DNA from: an uncultured Clostridia bacterium
GTDB lineage: Bacteria; Bacillota; Clostridia; Oscillospirales; Ruminococcaceae
Direction: 5' to 3'
DNA length: 64,000 nucleotides
Assembly: GCA_946567425.1 (NCBI GenBank)
Contig: CAMNXF010000012.1
Location: 1-64,000 of the forward strand
Within the stretch, counting starts at the first letter, position 1. Every line of letters begins with the position of its first letter. A program made the translations under genes and the position numbers. Positions 52,909 through 61,127 of this stretch are shown piece by piece. The notes under the pieces are model-generated. The model saw nothing but the letters and a program-made list of their open reading frames with translations, made no database searches and was not told the DNA's origin.

Positions 52909-54816
52909 ATGAACGGGCAAAATGCCAAAAGCCTATCAATATCGTTTCGCATAGACAAAGGGATAATCGAACATAACAATCGGGAATTTATTGCTAACAA
53001 CGTTGACGGTGAACGCATAAGCGACAACATAACTTATATGCGGCGTGACATTCGGGAGATGTACAATGAGCTGTTCGGACAGGCGCTTTCCGAGTATAAC
53101 GCAAAACAGAAAAGAAGTGACCGCAGGATAGCCGACTATTACGAACACGTTAAAAAAATCGGTTATGTCAAGCCGTTCTATGAGGTGGTAGTGCAATTCG
53201 GAGATATAGATACTTGCGGCTTAAAGTCGGGAAAGTGGGAAACGGCAAAGCTGATGTTGGATGATTATATGAAAGGCTTTGAGAAAAGAAATCCTAATAT
53301 TAAAGTGTTCAACGCGGTTATGCACCTTGATGAAGCTACTCCGCATTTGCATATAGACTTTATTCCTGTCGCGCACAAAAACCAAAAGGGTTTATCAGTG
53401 AAAAACTCTATGAGCGGAGCACTACGGGAACAGGGATTTACTTCGTCTAACCACAATCAGAACGAATGGTCGGCGTGGGAAGAACAGGAGCGCGATATAA
53501 TGATCGATATTCTCCGCAAGTACAATTTGAGCCGAGATATAAAGAATGTCCGCCGCGAACATCTGACAGTTGACGAGTACAAAACTCACGCGGCTCAAAA
53601 AGCCGAGATACGCAAAATCAACGAACACATCAACGAACTGAAAAAGAAAAATCCCGCCGATCTTACGCCCGACGAAATAGAACTGATAAAAAATCAAAAC
53701 GATATTATGCGCTCCGAGATATTAAAGCGCGATGAGAAAATATCCTCGCTATCGCGCAAACTCGGTGCTAAATTCGTACCGCTTGAGATTTTTTCCGATG
53801 ATAAGCTGCAGTACGTCGCGGCTGAACTTGAAAAGGCTAACGTGCCGTCCGTCGAGGAAAGCAACACGCTACACATTCCCGACTACGCGCAAAAGACCGC
53901 CGCCGCTATCGCCGCAGCTTACAAGCCGACCGCCGAGCGGAACGGAGTGCGTGACAGAATTAGGCTCGATATTGACAGGCTCGTCTACTGCTCCGAAAAT
54001 CTTGGTGACTTGTTCGACAAGCTGAAAGAGCGCGGCTACCAAATCAAGAACGGAAAGTACCTTGCGGTAAAGCCGACGTTCGCGGAAAGATTTGTGCGGC
54101 TGAAATCTCTGGGCGAAGCATATCTCCCGAAAAATCTTGAACAGCGCATAGCCGAGCGCGACAAATTCCCGACTGCCGTTCGCGAGAAATTTGTAACGGC
54201 AAACGCTGTTGAAAAGAAATTCCACATCGCGATCACGGACGTGATGATCGCGGTCAAGCAATTCAGAATTACGCCGCGTAAGACCGACCCAAAGCTGATT
54301 TATGCTTTCAAGAACGACGCACATATAAATTATTTATCGGAGCAGCTTTGCACGATAGCGGAATTTAACCTCGGTTCACGGGAGCAAATCTACTCCAAAG
54401 CCGAGGAACTGAAAAACGGCATTGACGGGAAAACGGCAAAGCTGAAAGAATTGTCGGGCGAGATACCTACGCTCAAATCCGATATAACTCAACTGCGGCG
54501 ATTGTTCTCCGTTGGGGATAATCCGAAAAGGCTTGATACAATGGAGCAAGTGAAACAGGCAGCGGCGCGGGAGATCGCGGATAAGTACAACGTGAAGTCT
54601 GCGGAAGATATTGCCGATCTGGAGAAACGTTTGAAGTCGCTCCAGAGCGAGGATAAATCGATCAAAGCTGAATTGTCCGACGAGCAGCTAAAGCTAAAAC
54701 GCGTTTCCGATTTGATAACGGCTTATGAGAATATCGTTGAGGGTAACTATATTGATAATCTTATTAGGCTACAACGGGAGCAAGAACAAGTGAAAACAAT
54801 TGACAAGAGAACATAA
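52909..54816 (+). CDS. mobV: MobV (Pre/Mob) relaxase of the ICE
   Basis: A 635-aa relaxase homologous to the IME relaxase. Motifs: KSLSISFRIDKGIIEHNNREF (N-terminal core), YEVVVQFGDIDTCGLKSGK, and HLDEATPHLHIDFIPVAHK (metal-binding His-x-His). A long coiled coil follows (INEHINELKKKNPADLTPDEIELIKNQNDIM), then the conserved C-terminal RLDTMEQVKQAAAREIADK and IVEGNYIDNLIRL. It cuts oriT and pilots the strand to the VirD4 protein. ATG at 52909 after GAGGGGGTAACACTT. The oriT-like repeats lie directly upstream. Relaxases of related ICEs are often MobP; MobV is less usual at this place. Confidence 0.92.
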   Translation: MNGQNAKSLSISFRIDKGIIEHNNREFIANNVDGERISDNITYMRRDIREMYNELFGQALSEYNAKQKRSDRRIADYYEHVKKIGYVKPFYEVVVQFGDIDTCGLKSGKWETAKLMLDDYMKGFEKRNPNIKVFNAVMHLDEATPHLHIDFIPVAHKNQKGLSVKNSMSGALREQGFTSSNHNQNEWSAWEEQERDIMIDILRKYNLSRDIKNVRREHLTVDEYKTHAAQKAEIRKINEHINELKKKNPADLTPDEIELIKNQNDIMRSEILKRDEKISSLSRKLGAKFVPLEIFSDDKLQYVAAELEKANVPSVEESNTLHIPDYAQKTAAAIAAAYKPTAERNGVRDRIRLDIDRLVYCSENLGDLFDKLKERGYQIKNGKYLAVKPTFAERFVRLKSLGEAYLPKNLEQRIAERDKFPTAVREKFVTANAVEKKFHIAITDVMIAVKQFRITPRKTDPKLIYAFKNDAHINYLSEQLCTIAEFNLGSREQIYSKAEELKNGIDGKTAKLKELSGEIPTLKSDITQLRRLFSVGDNPKRLDTMEQVKQAAAREIADKYNVKSAEDIADLEKRLKSLQSEDKSIKAELSDEQLKLKRVSDLITAYENIVEGNYIDNLIRLQREQEQVKTIDKRT

Positions 54817-54917
54817 TCTATTTGAAAATACATTTTTATTATCTTGACAAATTGGGAATGGGATGTAAAAAATACACTAAATTTGTAATTTTTAAATTTT
54901 CTTTAAGTTTAGTAAAA

Positions 54918-54956
54918 TTACAGGCAAACAAGTTTTTTCCGCTTGTCTGCCTGTAA
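54918..54956. terminator. hairpin between convergent genes
   Basis: TTACAGGCAAACAAG and CTTGTCTGCCTGTAA pair 14 of 15 with a 9-nt loop. AAAAGAATTTT follows on the plus strand and TTTTACT on the minus. It serves the relaxase gene and the convergent cassette. Confidence 0.8.
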
Positions 54957-54963
54957 AAGAATT

Positions 54964-55467
54964 TTATAAATTTGTTGTTAATAAGGGGGAGTCATTCCCA
55001 AGACCCATCAACCAAAATATTCGAAAATTGTTTGAAACGTCTGCGATATTACACGGCTCATTGTCAAGGAATACTTCCGTCACGTCATTGTCGGTAATAA
55101 CCCCCCAACAAATGTTTTGTCGTGTTTGACCGTCATCAAACGAAGAATAAATGTATGTGCCAGCATTGGTAATGTCAAGTGAGCCACTAATCTCAAGTGT
55201 TCTGTAGTTGAAAAAATTCTTCTTAATCACAGCACAATTAAATAATCCTCGTCGGTCGATGTAAAAAACAACATCGAAACCTGTGTCTAGCGTTTCTTGA
55301 TATAACATTTCCGATGGAGAAATTAGATTATCGCTGTTACTTTTTTTCAAATAATCGTATGGTGTCTGCTTTCCTTTCGTAATAATGAGCGATACACATA
55401 GAACCAGTATAACGACGGAAAGCGATACGACTATTATTTTCTTTACAGTAATTCGTCGTGACATCAA
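54964..55467 (-). CDS. membrane-anchored extracellular protein
   Basis: A 167-aa protein with an N-terminal membrane helix (KKIIVVSLSVVILVLCVSLIITK) and an extracellular remainder containing DVVFYIDRRGLFNCAVIKKNFF and TYIYSSFDDGQTRQNICWGVI. It is a single-pass protein or uncleaved secreted protein with an acidic outer domain. The family is not recognised. It is the last gene of the cassette, 22 bases after the 324-aa secreted protein gene, in the same orientation. ATG at 55467, ribosome site AAAAGGGGAAACACTTTTGATG. Confidence 0.6.
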   Translation of the reverse strand: MMSRRITVKKIIVVSLSVVILVLCVSLIITKGKQTPYDYLKKSNSDNLISPSEMLYQETLDTGFDVVFYIDRRGLFNCAVIKKNFFNYRTLEISGSLDITNAGTYIYSSFDDGQTRQNICWGVITDNDVTEVFLDNEPCNIADVSNNFRIFWLMGLGNDSPLLTTNL

Positions 55468-55488
55468 AAGTGTTTCCCCTTTTTATCG

Positions 55489-56463
55489 TTAACATTTAAG
55501 ACCCGTAAGCGTGCACACAATCGACCATTGTTTATCCACGCCGGTCAAAGAAAAGCCGCCACTAACAACGCCGCTGCTGTTCGCCGTAATCGAAACACTA
55601 CCCTTAGTAGAACTAAAAGTATGAATGTACTTCATAACAGTTTCAGCTTCATTATCACCAATATTGTTTTTCACAAGTTTCATATCTATACTGATGTTTG
55701 TATAATGGTTAGGAAGAGTGTTAGCCCCAAGAAATGTTTCCCAATATTCATAAAACTCCCACACCCTTCCAGCGCTAGGAACGGCATCGCACAAAGTCGG
55801 AGGAAGAGGCGGGGCAAAATACGAGTCATCAATACTCCTGTAGGTAGTGGTGTTAATTTGGGGTGAGCCAGAGACTGTGTAACCACCAGACCAAGTTACC
55901 CCTATATAGTCAGCACCAGAGGCAGGATTATTATCACGATCAGACGTCCATAACCATCCGCTGGGAGACCAAGAAGCACTTGCGTTAAGGTCATAGGTCA
56001 CGTTTTTGCCAGAGATGGTTCCTCCTCCAGAAAAGCTGATAGAGAGACTTCCGCGACCATTGACTGCTGCGCGTGTTTGCATTAACTCAGATACAGCGTC
56101 TTGTCTGACATCCTCCATATTTTCAAAGTTTTCCAAGCCGATTTCAAGGACTTCGCTCTCTGACAGCAGCCTGCTGGATATTGTTATGGGGTTTCCGTCG
56201 TTGTCAAACCCGTACTCTTCTTCAACAAAGACAGTAGCGGAGACCGTCTGAGTAGTCGAATGCGATATTGACATCTCCGTAGTTCCGTTCTGAAGAATGT
56301 ACGCATCGGGAAATTCGGGCGAATAAATTGACGGCGCAGATGTGGACGAAAAAACAGGCACTGCGTTTGTCGTTTCGGCAGGTGCTTCACATATAGCCAT
56401 TGCCGGTGTGGAAAGCCCCAAGCACACTGCACACGAAAGAATTGTTGATAATACCTTTTTCAT
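55489..56463 (-). CDS. secreted protein with beta-rich domain
   Basis: A 324-aa protein with signal peptide (MKKVLSTILSCAVCLGLSTPAMAIC, cut after AMA). Residues ~85-140 are acidic and helical (LLSESEVLEIGLENFENMEDVRQDAVSELMQTRA). Then a Gly/Ser/Tyr-rich beta region (GSLSISFSGGGTISGKNVTYDLNASASWSPSGWLWTSD) and a final CTLTGLKC. The WSPSGWLW and VTWSGGYTVSGSP stretches suggest a beta-sandwich, perhaps carbohydrate or surface interaction, but this is weak. ATG at 56463 after TAGGAGGTTTTCT. No homologue in the IME copy, which is therefore shorter. Confidence 0.6.
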   Translation of the reverse strand: MKKVLSTILSCAVCLGLSTPAMAICEAPAETTNAVPVFSSTSAPSIYSPEFPDAYILQNGTTEMSISHSTTQTVSATVFVEEEYGFDNDGNPITISSRLLSESEVLEIGLENFENMEDVRQDAVSELMQTRAAVNGRGSLSISFSGGGTISGKNVTYDLNASASWSPSGWLWTSDRDNNPASGADYIGVTWSGGYTVSGSPQINTTTYRSIDDSYFAPPLPPTLCDAVPSAGRVWEFYEYWETFLGANTLPNHYTNISIDMKLVKNNIGDNEAETVMKYIHTFSSTKGSVSITANSSGVVSGGFSLTGVDKQWSIVCTLTGLKC

Positions 56464-56634
56464 AGAAAACCTCCTAAAAGATACAAAATTTATAATTGTC
56501 GTAAAAGTGTTAATTTATTGGGCTATTAACCTCCTTTATGTAATGAGTAAAGTGCTTTTATGGCTCTTTATCTTCACCACTGTAAATTGTAATGATTTCA
56601 AATGAGCCGTTTAAGTAAAATCTAAGCATTCTAG

Positions 56635-57843
56635 TTATGTGCCACAATTATTTCGCGATATCGCCCTTCCGTCATCACGAATGATAAGTCCGGTAACAAC
56701 GTAATCTGAGGATTTAGGCATAAATGGCACAAAAGTAGTGAGTTCTCCTGTTGACAGTGAAAATTCCGCATAAGCGTATGACATATCACGAGTGTTCTCC
56801 ATAATACCGCAAAATGTGTCACCAACACAATAACTATCTTTTCCTCTTGTGCTAAAATAATAATTTGCATTGTTAGGGAAAGAGATTACAGAAGCACCCT
56901 CTTGAGAAAAAGCTGTATTTGAATAGTCAAATCCATACTTGTACAAAAAGGTATTATTGCTGTATCCCTCAGAGTTATACTTATTGTATAGAACTATGAT
57001 CCCGTCCTCGGCACAAAATATTTGTTGAACACCCGCAATACTCTCAATTTTTACATTTGAATATTGCTTTGTTTCAAGATTGTATGCGGTAATCCAACCG
57101 CATTGATCAGTGAACACGTCAGATATACAAAAGAGAGTTCCGTCCTTAATGAAAATAGCATTTTCTTTAACGTCCCTTTCGATATCGTTCAGCCCCATAC
57201 TCAAAAATGGTATTTCAATTTCATCGTATGTCGTATTGTCACCCCACATAAAGCTGCGAACGACAACACTCATACCCTCTTTCTTTCTAGGGCAATTAAA
57301 GACAAAAAGTCGGTCGTCTGTAATTTGTATTGACTTAACGCCGGTTATTGTATGTTTGCCGCCAAGAGCGATTTTTAAAAAATCATTGCCGTCTCCGTAA
57401 ATCAGCGTTTGCTCCTCATCCGCCAAAAGGAGCGCACACCTATCACCAAGTTCAGAATAAAAATATGGCTGTCCTACACTCGTCAATGCCTCATCAAACG
57501 TTTTTGTTCCTGTCATTTTCTGTAATGAATTTACAGGACAATAACCAGATGCAGCAAAACAAGCATTATTGGACTCGTTCACATATTCGGAAGAAATATC
57601 AATTGAAACGCTGTTGTTGTATTGGAATACCTGTGTCATACCAATCTCAACAATACGGTTCGTCCGCATATCACAAACATCAGCGTTATACTTTATATAC
57701 TTTTTATTCGCAACTTCAAAATCATCAAAGTTAGCAAGCAAAGGATCTGTAATGTTTGTCGTGTGTTCTCTCAAATCTCTGTTGTTACACCCAGACAATA
57801 AAACTGTGCAAATAGAAATAAAGACAATAAAAAATTTCTTCAT
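56635..57843 (-). CDS. lipoprotein with beta-propeller-like repeats
   Basis: A 402-aa lipoprotein: signal MKKFFIVFISICTVLLSGCNN with lipobox LSGC, so anchored at the outer face of the membrane. The mature part has repeating segments (FLKIALGGKHTITGVKSIQITDDRLFVFNC; GTLFCISDVFTDQCGWITAYNLETKQYSNV; GIIVLYNKYNSEGYSNNTFLYKY), suggestive of a beta-propeller or repeated beta sheets. The family is not identified. It lies between the cysteine-hydrolase gene and the 324-aa secreted protein, spacing 6 nt to the former. It probably acts with the secreted proteins at the cell surface. Confidence 0.65.
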   Translation of the reverse strand: MKKFFIVFISICTVLLSGCNNRDLREHTTNITDPLLANFDDFEVANKKYIKYNADVCDMRTNRIVEIGMTQVFQYNNSVSIDISSEYVNESNNACFAASGYCPVNSLQKMTGTKTFDEALTSVGQPYFYSELGDRCALLLADEEQTLIYGDGNDFLKIALGGKHTITGVKSIQITDDRLFVFNCPRKKEGMSVVVRSFMWGDNTTYDEIEIPFLSMGLNDIERDVKENAIFIKDGTLFCISDVFTDQCGWITAYNLETKQYSNVKIESIAGVQQIFCAEDGIIVLYNKYNSEGYSNNTFLYKYGFDYSNTAFSQEGASVISFPNNANYYFSTRGKDSYCVGDTFCGIMENTRDMSYAYAEFSLSTGELTTFVPFMPKSSDYVVTGLIIRDDGRAISRNNCGT

Positions 57844-57849
57844 ATAGTG

Positions 57850-58680
57850 TTAGCCGTCCTCGCCCCAAACATAAGGTTTCGTGTGCCCCCAACCAAGGGT
57901 ATACTTCATCGAAAGCTTATCGGAATTTTCGATGACAAAATCACTCGGCATAAACATTCCACCTATATAGCTATCAGCCCAATAACCCTGGAATTCAATG
58001 TCGTTAGCGTAATAGGCTTTCCATATAAGGGTCGCACAATTCATATATGTTTCATTTCGCCTGTTAGCGTGTATAGCGTATTCCCAACCTACCAAGTTAT
58101 TTTTTGCATAGTCAACAATCTTTTTGCTAAGAGCGTCCTCCCCCCTCTTGGGAGTATCGTTCACAACCTGATCGCACTCATAAATTCTCAGAGTTTTGCA
58201 ATGTCTCCACACTACCGCCATATCGGCATATACACTAAGTCCCGTAGCACCTTTTAAACCGCCGGATTTCGGTCCGTAATGCTCCACGGTTTTGCCATCA
58301 CCACACGAAAGCGCAGCGTGACCGTGATCTATAGCCAATGTTGTGCAATCTCTTGTGATAAGTATGTCGGCAGCTGAAGCATTCTCCTTTACTTTACCCC
58401 AAAGGATATCGTTCATCGAATAATCGAAGTCAACAGTTGCGCTATACGGTTCAACAAGTCCCGAAGGATCAACATTCGCAGAGTACATATCATTTTCAGT
58501 ACTGATGTACGAAATATTCTCTATATAATCTTCACGATTTGTGTCGTATGTACCGTCATTAGCTATTTGGTAATCATATATTACCTCACAATCGCTCGCA
58601 AACGCCGTTAGCGAAAATGTGCCAATAACCGAAACCGCCGAGATAACTGCACCTAACTTTTTTAAAAAAGCCTTTTTCAT
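57850..58680 (-). CDS. secreted YiiX/NlpC-P60-like cysteine hydrolase
   Basis: A 276-aa exported protein. Signal peptide MKKAFLKKLGAVISAVSVIGTFSLTAFAS. The catalytic elements are ADILITRDCTTLAIDHGHAALSCGDG (His in HGHAAL) and a later ETYMNCATLIWKAYY (Cys in NCATL), the circularly permuted YiiX-type papain-like layout. It would cleave peptide or amide bonds, possibly in the cell wall. ATG at 58680 after TAGGGGGAACACT; the long upstream frame is not the start. The ICE's usual VirB1-type hydrolase gene lacks such motifs, so this enzyme may substitute, or serve the cassette. Confidence 0.7.
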   Translation of the reverse strand: MKKAFLKKLGAVISAVSVIGTFSLTAFASDCEVIYDYQIANDGTYDTNREDYIENISYISTENDMYSANVDPSGLVEPYSATVDFDYSMNDILWGKVKENASAADILITRDCTTLAIDHGHAALSCGDGKTVEHYGPKSGGLKGATGLSVYADMAVVWRHCKTLRIYECDQVVNDTPKRGEDALSKKIVDYAKNNLVGWEYAIHANRRNETYMNCATLIWKAYYANDIEFQGYWADSYIGGMFMPSDFVIENSDKLSMKYTLGWGHTKPYVWGEDG

Positions 58681-58832
58681 AGTGTTCCCCCTAAATGAAA
58701 TCATAACTAAATTTAGCGACACAACTAATTCAACAATGTATTGCAAAGACAATCTGCTAATTCACTTTGTAGCTGAACAAATTGTGTCTCTTTTCCATTG
58801 TACCAAACGAATTTGTCCTGTGCCTATATAAT

Positions 58833-59273
58833 TTAAGACACCTCCTGTTCGCTGCTGTAAACTGTAATGGTCTCACTTTTGCCGTTTTGGTCGGTCAATG
58901 TGAAAACAGACTTTACACGATATTTGCCGCTGTCAAGACCACTTTTGGAATTAGTTAAGCTAATTGAATTGCGTTCGACCGTCCTTGTCCACTCCGCGCC
59001 GTCCACACTATCCCAAAACCACAACCCCCAATACTTTTGTAAGGTTTGTACCACCGTTATTCTAACCGCACCTTTGCCTTTAACTGAACTGATACATTCC
59101 GCTGTCCCGTTTGTAATGTTTAATGTGGATACAGGATTATCGGCTATTTCATACATTAACGAAATTCCACTATCCACATACGGCACAGTTGCTTCGGCAT
59201 AAACTGCTGTACTTGAAGTCGTACAAAAGCACAATATTACTCCAAGCGAAGCCATTAACTTTTTCAGCTGCAT
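58833..59273 (-). CDS. secreted protein, paralogue of 47523-47969
   Basis: A 146-aa secreted protein: signal peptide MQLKKLMASLGVILCFCTTSSTAVYAE, then beta-rich mature part with YEIADNPVSTLNITNGTAECISSVKG, TVVQTLQKYWGLWFWDSVDGAEWTRTV, YRVKSVFTLTDQNGKSETITVYSSE. It aligns end to end with the IME protein at 47523-47969, which confirms the cassette duplication. ATG at 59273; the ribosome site is GAAAGGGGGGAACTAA. An upstream block with ATGTAT, GGG and AAAAACCT elements is conserved between the two copies (see findings), suggesting a shared target promoter. Confidence 0.7.
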   Translation of the reverse strand: MQLKKLMASLGVILCFCTTSSTAVYAEATVPYVDSGISLMYEIADNPVSTLNITNGTAECISSVKGKGAVRITVVQTLQKYWGLWFWDSVDGAEWTRTVERNSISLTNSKSGLDSGKYRVKSVFTLTDQNGKSETITVYSSEQEVS

Positions 59274-59374
59274 TTAGTTCCCCCCCTTTCTGTATACTAT
59301 TCTGAGGTTTTTAGTCCCTATATTATATACATTCTTTTTTTTATACGATTAGGGAGATTAACTATTCCTTTCTT

Positions 59375-60085
59375 TCAAAGTTTGTTCATTTTTAATAAAT
59401 CTATCGTGCTTTCTTTGTCTAAATCTGCCAACACTTCAATTATATAATCGCCGTTATCCCATACCATCAGAGTTTGCTTATATGCCGTGTCGCTAAAGTC
59501 AATACACAATGCTGTGCCGCTGCTTACATTAACTTCTTCCAATTTGTAATGCTCTGTATTGTAATTCGGCTCAAATTTTGTTTTTACCCATTGGCGCACT
59601 TCTATTGTTTGTTGGGTAGAACTATTCATATATAGCGTGTAATAGTGTATCGATGATAAGTCTGTTTCCTCCACTTCAAATCCTGACGGAACATTCATCA
59701 AGGCGAATTTATATTCAATGGTTTGGGGGCAATCCTTATAGTTTTTGGCAGTAATCTGTGTGTAGTCGTGATACACAGTACCGTGAAAATTTGACGAAAC
59801 ATACACAGCTACCCAGCCAACCAAGAACGACATAAGAATAATAATTAACATTGCGATGAGCAGTTTCTGCCTTATGCTATGAATTGGTCTATATGTGGTT
59901 GTCCGCGTTGGTTCTGCTATCTCGCTTTTACAGAGTTTTCGCACATTCCTTTCGTATCTCGCAAAAATCCGTTTCATAGCAATACGGTGTTTGAGAGAGA
60001 ATTTGTGATCCGGTGTATTGTCAATATCCGCATATTCATTCAATACCGCCTTTTCCAAAATTGACTTGAATATTTCTTCGTTCAT
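59375..60085 (-). CDS. membrane-anchored DUF4367-like protein (candidate anti-sigma factor)
   Basis: A 236-aa protein homologous to the IME copy at 48068-48790: SLKHRIAMKRIFARYERNVRKL in the cytoplasmic part, membrane helix QKLLIAMLIIILMSFLVGWVAVYV, and outer domain QTIEYKFALMNVPSGFEVEETD … VRQWVKTKFEPNYNTEHYKLEE … DNGDYIIEVLADLDKESTIDLLKM. It likely holds the sigma factor inactive until an outside signal arrives. It starts 2 nt after the sigma gene ends. Relatedness to the IME copy is clear throughout. Confidence 0.72.
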   Translation of the reverse strand: MNEEIFKSILEKAVLNEYADIDNTPDHKFSLKHRIAMKRIFARYERNVRKLCKSEIAEPTRTTTYRPIHSIRQKLLIAMLIIILMSFLVGWVAVYVSSNFHGTVYHDYTQITAKNYKDCPQTIEYKFALMNVPSGFEVEETDLSSIHYYTLYMNSSTQQTIEVRQWVKTKFEPNYNTEHYKLEEVNVSSGTALCIDFSDTAYKQTLMVWDNGDYIIEVLADLDKESTIDLLKMNKL

Positions 60086-60087
60086 CG

Positions 60088-60627
60088 TTAGCTATGCCTT
60101 TCATCAATATATTTTCTAACCGTTCTCCGAGCAATTGTTAAATGTTTGTTTGCGGCGGTCACTGTAATATTTAGTTTTTGTGATACTTCATCAATTGATA
60201 AACCTACAAGACAACGCATAATAAGAACACTCCGCTGCATTGTTGGAAGTTGATTTACACAAGTCATAATCTCATCGTGTGAGATTTTATCCATAAGATA
60301 ATCATCAAGCGAAATAGTTTCAGCATCGAAATCATCAGTTAATGGTTCAATAGGTTCTTTACTTTTTGCATTGAACATTTTCATAGAGATGTTTCTTACC
60401 ATAACATCAACATAAGCTATTCTCCTATTTGGAGGTAGTTCAAAGAATTTCTCTGGCTTATTTGCGATCTCTGAAAAGACCTCTTGAACCGCGTCCTCTG
60501 CGTCCTGCTCGTTATGTATTTTTGATAAAGCGATAGAGTATAATCGCTTTTTGTACTTTTCGTAAAATTCGGCTAATTCGTTGCGCTGTTCTTCATTTTC
60601 AATTGTTGATAGGATAAAGTCAATCAT
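60088..60627 (-). CDS. sigma-70 family (ECF-like) sigma factor
   Basis: A 179-aa sigma factor. Region 2: FYEKYKKRLYSIALSKIHNEQDAEDAVQEVFSEIANKPEKFFELPP. Region 4: LPTMQRSVLIMRCLVGLSIDEVSQKLNITVTAANKHLTIARRTVRKYID. It is homologous to the IME sigma factor, with the same two-domain layout. ATG at 60627 follows GAGGTGAACATT. The promoter at 60642-60670 is conserved with the IME copy. It is followed by the DUF4367-like gene, and both would control the secreted genes downstream. Confidence 0.88.
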   Translation of the reverse strand: MIDFILSTIENEEQRNELAEFYEKYKKRLYSIALSKIHNEQDAEDAVQEVFSEIANKPEKFFELPPNRRIAYVDVMVRNISMKMFNAKSKEPIEPLTDDFDAETISLDDYLMDKISHDEIMTCVNQLPTMQRSVLIMRCLVGLSIDEVSQKLNITVTAANKHLTIARRTVRKYIDERHS

Positions 60628-60641
60628 AATGTTCACCTCTT

Positions 60642-60670
60642 AGTATTAAGTATATCACAAATTCTGACAA
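60642..60670 (-). promoter_or_regulatory. conserved promoter of the sigma gene
   Basis: TTGTCA, 17-bp spacer, AATACT on the minus strand, preceded by TTGTATTTTG and followed by AAGAGGTGA. The equivalent at 49354-49382 shares these elements, giving a conserved ~40-bp promoter. Confidence 0.7.
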
Positions 60671-60719
60671 AATACAAGATTTTTTCATATTAACAACAAT
60701 GCGGCTGATCTCAACCGCA

Positions 60720-61127
60720 TTATTCCGTTATATTAAAGTCAAGAATATCCGAAACACATATCTCCGCTCCGTCCGTAAACAGCAGCTTGAAGAAAACCTC
60801 GTCAATCCGTTTTACCGTACCGACTTTCGTGACATAAGCACCGCCGTCCTTGCGCTCATCGGGGACGAAATAACATACCTTAACTTGTGGGCGTTCCTCG
60901 TCCTCGTTCAGTCTTTGCGCAAGAACTTGAAATTTCCTGTTGAGTACCTCTATCTCGTCCTCCGACAACTCTATTTTGCTGCCGACAAGCCGTGCTGTTT
61001 CGTCCATTTGCTCATCAAGCCCGACCAGAGCCGCGAACGCCGAGAACTGCGCGGCTCGGTCAACTGCGGACAACTTCGGGCGCGAACTCGCGGGGCACTG
61101 CTGATTTATCAAATAATCGTACTTCAC
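60720..61127 (-). CDS. YolD-like protein
   Basis: A 135-aa YolD-family protein: RPKLSAVDRAAQFSAFAALVGLDEQMDETARLV, a helical region, then GAYVTKVGTVKRIDEVFFKLLFTDGAEICVSDILDFNITE. YolD-like proteins accompany Y-family DNA polymerases, and in Bacillus they assist or modulate UV-damage repair. The ATG at 61127 overlaps the 3' end of the polymerase gene (ATGA), so the two are translationally coupled. Its last ~40 residues are repeated as a fragment in the IME at 49393-49550. Confidence 0.85.
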   Translation of the reverse strand: MKYDYLINQQCPASSRPKLSAVDRAAQFSAFAALVGLDEQMDETARLVGSKIELSEDEIEVLNRKFQVLAQRLNEDEERPQVKVCYFVPDERKDGGAYVTKVGTVKRIDEVFFKLLFTDGAEICVSDILDFNITE

